From assembly GCA_045110285.1 (NCBI GenBank), contig JBGCGA010000001.1, forward strand, positions 11,044 to 75,043: a stretch of DNA of 64,000 nt, in the 5' to 3' direction. The position numbers were made by a program, and so were the translations under genes. Positions 34,029 to 41,200 of this stretch are shown piece after piece. The notes below the pieces were generated by a model. The model saw only the letters and a program-made list of their open reading frames with translations. It searched no databases and was not told the origin of the DNA. Numbering within the stretch: position 1 is the first letter of the stretch; each line of letters starts with the position of its first letter. Source of the stretch: Putridiphycobacter sp045110285 (lineage in GTDB: Bacteria; Bacteroidota; Bacteroidia; Flavobacteriales_D; Crocinitomicaceae).

Positions 34029-35561
34029 ATGAAAAATCAAATGTTATTATCAATGCTGATTCTATTAGGAGTTAGTACACAAGGATTGTCTTTCTGCGGC
34101 TTTTATGTCGCAAAAGCAGACACCAAACTATTTAATAAAACATCTCAAGTTATTTTGGTTCGTGATGGCAATAAAACAACGGTAACAATGGCTAACGATT
34201 TTAAGGGCAATGTAAAGGATTTTGCTATGGTCATTCCAGTTCCAGCTGTACTTCAACGTAAGGATATTAAAATAGCAGAGAATTCACTATTTTCTAAGTT
34301 AGATAGTTATTCAGGTCCTAGATTAGTTGAGTATAATGAGGTAAATCCATGTTCTCCTTCTATTAGCAGATTAGAATACTATGAAAATGAATCGATAAGA
34401 GAATTATCAGATATAAGCGTTACGGCTGTAAAATCTGAAAGGAGAAAAAAACTTGGAGTCACTATTGAAGCTCAGTACAAAGTGGATGAATATGACATTT
34501 TAATACTGTCAGCAAAACAATCAGGTGGACTTAAGATTTGGTTAACAGAAAATGGTTATAAAATCCCTGCAGAAGCGGAATCAGTTCTTGAACCTTACAT
34601 CAAAAATAATATGAAGTTTTTTGTTGTAAAAGTAGATGCAGAAAAGCTCAACTCAATGTCCAATTTAGGATCGGTAAAAAAGTACATCAAAGATTTAGAT
34701 ACCGAAAATGTTCAGAACTTAAGACCGTTACAAATTACATATGAATCTCCAAAGTTTATGCTTCCGATTAGGCTTGGCATGGCGAATGCAAATGGAGATC
34801 AAGATATGATCGTATATGCCTTTACGAAAAAAGGAAGAGTGGAGTGCACAAATTACAGAACTACTAAAATTCCATCTAATCAAAATGTTCCACTATTTGT
34901 ACGACAAAAATTTGGACAGTTTTATGTTGACTTATTTGAGAAGGCTCATAAAGCACAAGGAAAAGAAGCAATATTTCTTGAATACGCTTGGAATATCAGT
35001 CCTCAATTTAGAGGAATGAAGTGCGACCCATGTGTTGGACCTCCGCCAATCTTTACAGATCTAGTCAAGGCTGGAGTGCATTGGGCCATAAACAATAGTA
35101 ATCAGGCAAGTGGCCAAGTATTTTTTACTCGTCTTCATGTGAGATACAGCAGGGCAACGCATCCGCGAGATTTAGAATTTCAAGTCACACCAAATAAAGA
35201 GCATTTTCAAGCAAGATATGTGCTTACCAATAGGGCGCATGGAGATTTGACGTGTGAAGCTGGACAAAAATATTGTGCTAAAGTGGTGAAAGAAAGAGCA
35301 GCTGAACTTGATAATTTAGAAAACCTAACGGCATGGAATACCGCTAAACATAGCAATTATGTTCAAGAATATTATGACTTACTTATAGACCCGAGCTTAC
35401 TTAAAAGTGTTGAGCCAACCAAAAACTCAATCATCCCTATTTTGAAAAATCGAGGTAATGATCCTAAGCAAGGTTACAAGATTGGAGTGATACTCACATT
35501 CGTACTAATAATATGTGCATTGTTTTACCGCAAGAGAAAATTGCAAAAATTAGCGATATAA
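34029..35561 (+). CDS. DUF2330 domain protein, membrane-anchored at its C-terminus
   Basis: 510 residues. A signal peptide (about 1-20) ends just before FCGFYVAKADTKLFNKTSQVIL, the N-terminal DUF2330 hallmark. The long extracytoplasmic region includes FAMVIPVPAVLQRKDI (about 64-79), a CDPC motif (MKCDPCVGPPP, near 333) and two further cysteines (TCEAGQKYC), suggesting disulfides or metal binding. One C-terminal membrane helix (about 484-502, IGVILTFVLIICALFY) and a basic tail RKRKLQK anchor it. It is in an operon with the NqrB/RnfD-like protein. Function unknown. A terminator follows. Confidence 0.82.
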   Translation: MKNQMLLSMLILLGVSTQGLSFCGFYVAKADTKLFNKTSQVILVRDGNKTTVTMANDFKGNVKDFAMVIPVPAVLQRKDIKIAENSLFSKLDSYSGPRLVEYNEVNPCSPSISRLEYYENESIRELSDISVTAVKSERRKKLGVTIEAQYKVDEYDILILSAKQSGGLKIWLTENGYKIPAEAESVLEPYIKNNMKFFVVKVDAEKLNSMSNLGSVKKYIKDLDTENVQNLRPLQITYESPKFMLPIRLGMANANGDQDMIVYAFTKKGRVECTNYRTTKIPSNQNVPLFVRQKFGQFYVDLFEKAHKAQGKEAIFLEYAWNISPQFRGMKCDPCVGPPPIFTDLVKAGVHWAINNSNQASGQVFFTRLHVRYSRATHPRDLEFQVTPNKEHFQARYVLTNRAHGDLTCEAGQKYCAKVVKERAAELDNLENLTAWNTAKHSNYVQEYYDLLIDPSLLKSVEPTKNSIIPILKNRGNDPKQGYKIGVILTFVLIICALFYRKRKLQKLAI

Positions 35562-35578
35562 AAACAAACTAAATATTT

Positions 35579-35613
35579 AACACATGCAATTTTTAACGGT
35601 TGCATGTGTTTTT
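35579..35613 (+). terminator. Intrinsic terminator
   Basis: An 11-bp perfect stem AACACATGCAA / TTGCATGTGTT with a ten-base loop is followed by a T-rich tail. It ends the RnfD-like/DUF2330 operon. Confidence 0.85.
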
Positions 35614-35637
35614 CAGCTTCTGAACAAAGGATTTAAC

Positions 35638-35645
35638 TACCTTTG
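35638..35645 (+). promoter_or_regulatory. -7 promoter box TACCTTTG for arfB
   Basis: Exact TAnnTTTG ending five bases before the arfB ATG at 35651, after a terminator and so in a true promoter position. Transcription would begin at about the start codon, implying a leaderless or nearly leaderless mRNA. Confidence 0.6.
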
Positions 35646-35650
35646 AACTG

Positions 35651-36055
35651 ATGTTAAAAAGTGAGCTTATCAAGGAAATAGTATATAAAGCGGTCAGAAG
35701 CTCTGGTCCGGGCGGGCAGCATGCTAACAAAGTTTCGTCGAAAGTCATTCTTCAATTTGATCTCATCAATTCGGAAGTTTTAACAGAGTTTCAAAAATCA
35801 AAATTGAAAAAATATTTTTCAGGTAAGATTTCGTTAGATGGTATCATTCAATTGACCAGTGACGACAATAGAAGTCAGCATAGGAATAAAAAAATTGTTA
35901 CTGATCGATTTTTTGAGATGCTTACAGAAGCATTTAAGGTAGAAAAAGTGCGGAAAAAAAGCAAACCTAGTTGGTCCTCAATTCAAAAAGTAAAAGAAGC
36001 TAAAAAGAAGCTCAGTGAAAAGAAAACATGGCGAAAAAAACCTAGACTTGATTAA
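35651..36055 (+). CDS. arfB: Alternative ribosome-rescue factor / peptidyl-tRNA hydrolase
   Basis: 134-residue class I release-factor-like protein. The catalytic GGQ motif is at residues 21-23 within SSGPGGQHANKVSSKV, followed by the single RF-1 domain. The basic C-terminal tail (KKSKPSWSSIQKVKEAKKKL ... KKTWRKKPR) is the part that enters the mRNA channel of stalled ribosomes in E. coli ArfB. It hydrolyses peptidyl-tRNA on ribosomes lacking a stop codon. Complete by length. The stop shares a TTAA tetranucleotide with the convergent histidine kinase gene. Confidence 0.93.
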   Translation: MLKSELIKEIVYKAVRSSGPGGQHANKVSSKVILQFDLINSEVLTEFQKSKLKKYFSGKISLDGIIQLTSDDNRSQHRNKKIVTDRFFEMLTEAFKVEKVRKKSKPSWSSIQKVKEAKKKLSEKKTWRKKPRLD

Positions 36056-37137
36056 TTGAATGTAAAAGAATAATGTACCCCATTTTCTTTTTGAGGTATT
36101 GAATATTTAGCCTCTAATTGTTCGGCAAATACTGCTATTAGTTCAGATCCTAAACTTGGAGTAAAATTGCTCTGGTTAGCTTCATCCCCATTGTCGCCAA
36201 TTTGCAGACTATACAGCTCATTTTTATGTTTTTTAAAATTAATATATATCTCTAAATCTCCGTGTTTAACTGACCCATATTTAATGGAGTTTGTTACGAT
36301 TTCGTTAACAATTAAACCAACTGGTATTGCAATTTCAGCTCCTACAAGTAAGTTTGGCACGTTTAACTTGATCACCGTTGCTTTAGAAGAATTAAAAGAC
36401 GAACGAATATTGCGGGTAAGAGAATCGATATATACTTTTAAGTTTATTGATGACAAGCTTTCACTTTCGCATAAAATTTCATGAATTTTTGCCATTGAAA
36501 AAATCCTGTTTTGGGCGTTTTTAATAATAGCAGATACATCTGGTTCTTCTATTTTTCCAATTTGAAGATTTAATAGACTATTAACAATTTGAAGATTGTT
36601 TTTTACACGGTGATGAACTTCTTTCAAAAGTGTTTGTATGTGTTTTTTTTGCTCTTCAATTTCATTTTTTTTATTGAGTAAAATGGTATGCTGATTTTTA
36701 TTATCTGTTATATCAGCTATGGAACCGAGTACATAATAATTTCCATTATCATCTTCAACCCTTGTTTTTGATGTTAATATAGTCCGAGTAACTCCTCGCA
36801 TTGTGTGATTTTCTTGATTCCAATTAACGATTCCATTTTCCAGTACTTCTTCATCCTTTTGTCTAAATATGGCAGCCTCATCCGCAGGAGAAAAGTCTTC
36901 ATCTTTTTTTCCAAACAAATCTTTAGCGCTAAGCCCAAACATATCGGCAAAAGCAATATTACAAAGGACAAATTCTCGTTTACTATTTTTCATGAAGACA
37001 GGGTTAGGAATCGAATCAATAATTCTTTGCGACCAATTACTTTCTGCACTATTGCTATTTTTAAGCTGTTTGATTTCCGCTTTAAGCGCTAATACTTTAT
37101 GTTCTAAATCATTTATTATTTCCTTTTCGTCTTTCAT
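36052..37137 (-). CDS. PAS-domain sensor histidine kinase, HisKA_2 type
   Basis: 361 residues, apparently cytoplasmic. A coiled coil (about 4-30) is followed by a PAS domain (about 35-145: IIDSIPNPVFMKNSKREFVLCN ... GSIADITD), a second coiled coil, and a HisKA_2 phosphoacceptor helix LLKEVHHRVKNNLQIVNSLLNLQ (His near 174). The HATPase domain has VNEIVTNSIKYGS (N box) and GDNGDE (G1). A cognate response regulator is not adjacent. Kinases of this class often sense light, oxygen or redox cofactors through PAS, but no ligand residue is identifiable. Confidence 0.88.
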   Translation of the reverse strand: MKDEKEIINDLEHKVLALKAEIKQLKNSNSAESNWSQRIIDSIPNPVFMKNSKREFVLCNIAFADMFGLSAKDLFGKKDEDFSPADEAAIFRQKDEEVLENGIVNWNQENHTMRGVTRTILTSKTRVEDDNGNYYVLGSIADITDNKNQHTILLNKKNEIEEQKKHIQTLLKEVHHRVKNNLQIVNSLLNLQIGKIEEPDVSAIIKNAQNRIFSMAKIHEILCESESLSSINLKVYIDSLTRNIRSSFNSSKATVIKLNVPNLLVGAEIAIPVGLIVNEIVTNSIKYGSVKHGDLEIYINFKKHKNELYSLQIGDNGDEANQSNFTPSLGSELIAVFAEQLEAKYSIPQKENGVHYSFTFN

Positions 37138-37302
37138 CTGATAGTGAAATATACTAATAAAATCAAATTTGAATTCGCTTTAACGCTCATTAATAATACT
37201 TGCTGAGAATTCTCACAATCTAAAAAATGCTTCTATCTTGCACCTATTAATAGAATCGATAAATAACTCAATATATTGCGATTCAGTGATAACTTAAAAA
37301 TC

Positions 37303-37620
37303 ATGGAAATACTCATCAAACAAATTACGAAGGAAATTGAAGAAAAACAGAAGGTATTTTTCTTAGATGCTGAAAATAATGAATATCAAATAGATTGGGC
37401 GCAACCAAGGTTTGAAAATGTCGGTTTTGAGTTGAAGGTAAATTCAAAATTTAACAATAAAACCTACACCTACAAAGGAAAATGCAAATTGCTTTTGGTA
37501 GGAGAGGGCAATCAATTTGAAGAACGTCATATATTTTTAAATAGACAAACTAAAGACCGATACTATTTAAACGACAAAGAATTTAAGACGAACTTCAAAA
37601 AGAAAGCAAAGAAAAAATAG
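37303..37620 (+). CDS. Small conserved-looking protein of unknown function
   Basis: 105 residues from the ATG; a TTG upstream at 37276 is not preferred. It reads as a short alpha/beta protein (MEILIKQITKEIEEKQKVFF, then YQIDWAQPRF and YTYKGKCKLLLVGEG) with a strongly basic C-terminus FKKKAKKK that may contact nucleic acid. There is no signal peptide or membrane segment. It is not in an operon; it is convergent with the J-domain gene, eight bases between stops. No family recognised. Confidence 0.55.
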   Translation: MEILIKQITKEIEEKQKVFFLDAENNEYQIDWAQPRFENVGFELKVNSKFNNKTYTYKGKCKLLLVGEGNQFEERHIFLNRQTKDRYYLNDKEFKTNFKKKAKKK

Positions 37621-37628
37621 AGCTTCAA

Positions 37629-38081
37629 TTAGGCCCCTTGCAAGGCTCCCTTCTTTGACTGACGGTACAAGTAAGAATTAAAAATATTTCGCTTTGAAAA
37701 GCGCATTAATTTGTCGGTATTTACCATTTTTTGAAAAACTTGTGGAGACACCCCAAAGTATTCATAAACAGTACCATCTAAAAACGTAACTTCTAATACT
37801 TTCTTTTCATATTGAAAGTCAGCTATTCCACCAGTTGTAGTTTTAGCATTGTATGCCTCAATATTAGCTTCTTTTGTTTCTGGTGCAATGCTTACTAAAA
37901 AATGGTAACCATCAATAATTTCCTGGCTCTTTACTTCAGCTTCTGCTTTTAGAGCATCATCATCCTGAAACTTGTCTGGATGCCATTGCTTCACCAATCT
38001 ACGATAAGTTGCTTTTAACGTTTTCAATTCAATGCTTCCTTCAACATTGAACATTTTTTTGTAGGCATTAATTCGTTTCAT
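37629..38081 (-). CDS. J-domain protein fused to a KTSC domain
   Basis: 150 residues. The N-terminal J-like domain (about 5-65) contains YRRLVKQWHPDKF, with the HPD tripeptide that stimulates DnaK ATPase. The C-terminal domain (about 90-145) reads VTFLDGTVYEYFGVSPQVFQKM and ends FNSYLYRQ, the KTSC pattern, a small domain linked to RNA metabolism enzymes and lysyl-tRNA synthetases. The combination suggests a co-chaperone that targets DnaK to a nucleic-acid-bound or translation client; this is inference. It is transcribed alone. Confidence 0.8.
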   Translation of the reverse strand: MKRINAYKKMFNVEGSIELKTLKATYRRLVKQWHPDKFQDDDALKAEAEVKSQEIIDGYHFLVSIAPETKEANIEAYNAKTTTGGIADFQYEKKVLEVTFLDGTVYEYFGVSPQVFQKMVNTDKLMRFSKRNIFNSYLYRQSKKGALQGA

Positions 38082-38242
38082 AGGTTCTCTTTTTTAAAGC
38101 GAGTGCAAAGGTATGCATAAGTTCTTAACTTGAATACAATCAAAGGTTCTTTCAGCTATATCTATGAACAGCCTTGAAAACTACTGTCTTTTTTTGTGAT
38201 TTTTATGTAAAATGAACCAATTATGTATCTAACTGTAGAAGA

Positions 38243-41200
38243 ATGTCCCAACCAATAATTAACTTTGAAATATTCATGAACAACAATAATCAAGTTCGCG
38301 GTCACTACAAATCATTTATGACTGGTTTAAATTCTTTACTATTGTTGGTTGGCCTATGTATTAGTCACTCAGTATCAGCACAGCCTGCTATCAAATCAAA
38401 GTTTTCGAATGTCAGTAAAATTTATAAACTAGATCAAGAACAATTTCAAAATCTAGTGAAGTACCAAAGCATTCACGACAGCTTAAAGCTGTTCACACAT
38501 TTTGTAATGGATGTGCCAACTAATAGGGGGTTTTATGTTGATAGTGTGCCATACGGACATTATTTAGGAATTATCGCATCAGGAAGTCAAATTAACTATA
38601 AATTGTATAGTAAATCGTTCTTTAAAGTACAGTCGCACGGTTACAATAAGGAGGTTTGGCACATTATTACCGATCAGGAAGGAAAAGTGATTACGGAAGC
38701 CACCTTATCCCATCAAAACAAGGTTTACTCTTATCAAAAAGATTGTAATTGCTATCCTGTTCCTGCAAAACGAGGCAATGACACAATTCTGATAACGTAT
38801 TTGAACCACTTTGAATTGTATCAATCTAAAGCTAATTATAACGAACAAGGAGAATATGAAGTTCAAAACAATCAGTACCCAAAGCAAAGACTTTCAGATA
38901 TTAGAATTCTACCCGGTTATGTGGCTTTCAACCAGCCCATGTATCGTAAAAAAGACACTGTTAAAGTGAAAGCATTTTTAGTGAATGAAAAAGGAAAGAT
39001 TTGGAGAAAACGAAAAGTGATTGTAAAATACACAACTCCCGAAGGGAAAACCATTGTGCTGGGTAAAATAAAAAGACAATCGGAAGGAGCGTATCAAACA
39101 GAATTTGTTGTCCCAGAAAAATATAGGCTAGGCAATTATAATTTAACGTTTTGGACCAGTTGGGATGAAGTAAAACTTCGTAGTGAAATATTTACAATAA
39201 ACGACTACGAATTACAACCGGCTTACAAGTTTTCGTCTGTAGTCACTCAACCTACTTTTTATAGAGGGCAGGATGTAGAATTTAGACTAAAAGCACAAGA
39301 TATTAATGAATTGCCTTTATTAGACGCCAAAGCCAAAATCAAAATTCAAGCTATTCAGCAGCATGACTTTTACGATAAGCTGTTTTATTGGACTGGAAAA
39401 GCTGACCATTATACTTTTGAAAAAGAAGTTTTGTTTGACGTAGCTGGTGAAACAATTGTAAATTTCCCCGATTCACTTTTCCCTAATACAAAAATGACTT
39501 ACACAGCCAGTATTGAGTACAATAACGATTTAGGAAAGCTTTACAGTAACACAATTAATTTCACTTTTGATGCCAAACCAAGTCATTTCGAATTTCGCTT
39601 GAAAGGAGACAGCATTGCAGCTGACTACTTTAAATTTGACAAAACTGTAGTATCTAAACAATTGACTTTGCTCAGCATGCGAGGGTATGATACGATAGAA
39701 TCAAAGGTAATTGAAGCGCCCTATCGAGAAAAAATTGACCTATTCAATACACTGTATGTTTTGAAACACAGAAGTGGGTTAGAGATTGGCAGAGTTAGTT
39801 TAAACCATCACAATAAAATACCTGTTTCTTTAGCTGGAAAACGAACGCATGATTCTATTCAAATTCAACTAGTGAATGATTTGCAAATGCCGGTGAGTTA
39901 TCAAATTTTTAAACGTGACAAAAAAATTGCTGGCGGGCAATGGAAAAAAGGTGACAATCCTTTCATTTATCAATCATTTGATGAATCTGTAGATGATTAC
40001 CATGTATTCTATTCGATACTGTGGCGAAATAAGCATTTTATTAAAGAGCAAATTTTCTATTTAGATGAAACAAAATTAAATATTAATATAAATCAACCAG
40101 ACATTGTGTTTCCTGGATCAAAAGTTCCCGTTGAAGTAACGGTGACAGACTATAAAAACAGGGGAGTGGAAGGAGCTAATATTACAGCTTATTCAGTGAA
40201 TGATTTATTTCCTGAATCTCCCACACCTAACTTACCATATTTTGGCAGGTTACATTCAGGTTTCATTAATAAATTTAATGTTAGGAATTCGACTTTTACG
40301 GTGAATAGAGGTACAATGCTGACTCCAAAACACCTCGATCAATTTGAACTTAGAAAAACACCTTTCTATCATTTTGCTTATGCTACAAATGGTGTTGGCA
40401 TTCATCAAGATAGTATAGGCGGAGAATATTCGGAATTAGCAGTTTATACCTCTAAATTCAGTTCAATTAAACCAATTTACGCAGTTTATATAAATAACGA
40501 ACCAGCCGCGATAGATGGTTCATCAAATTCAGGATTTTATAATTTTTTGAAGCCGGCAGGGAAATATGAAGTCAAGATTCGAACAAAAACCCATCAGTAT
40601 ACTATTAAAAATATTGAATTAATTGCCGGTGAAAAAACATACCTATGCTTAAATGAGTACTTTATTGAAGGAAACAAGAATGTAGAATATTTACAAATAG
40701 AGGATGCACCGTTTACAAAAGTTGAATGGAATTTCCTAAAACCAAATTTCATGTACCTAACAAGAAGTAACAATAATTACATTTTTGAACAAGATGGAAT
40801 GCTGGTAGATATGCATCAAGTTTCGAATTATTCAATGTTTTATGACAACGGACATTGGTACAATTTTATTGGGCCGTTTAAAGAAGGAAAAGTCAATGTT
40901 TACAACCAAAAAAAGGACACCATTACCAGTTTTGACTACTATCCAGGGTACTTATATAGAATTGATAAAACGGGCACAGTAGTGATTGATCGTCCCGCAC
41001 CCTCCGAACTAAGTTCAGAAAAGTTTAGACTTAATTCACAGGTTTCTGACTGGAATTTTAACTATAAAATACAGCGTTGGGAAGACTATTTAACAAAAGC
41101 TCAAACTGACCAAAAAAAACAAGACCAAAATACAGCTATTAAAAAACCACTTCCTGAAATTAACTACGACAATCCCGCACGTTTTCAGCAGTTAAAATCA

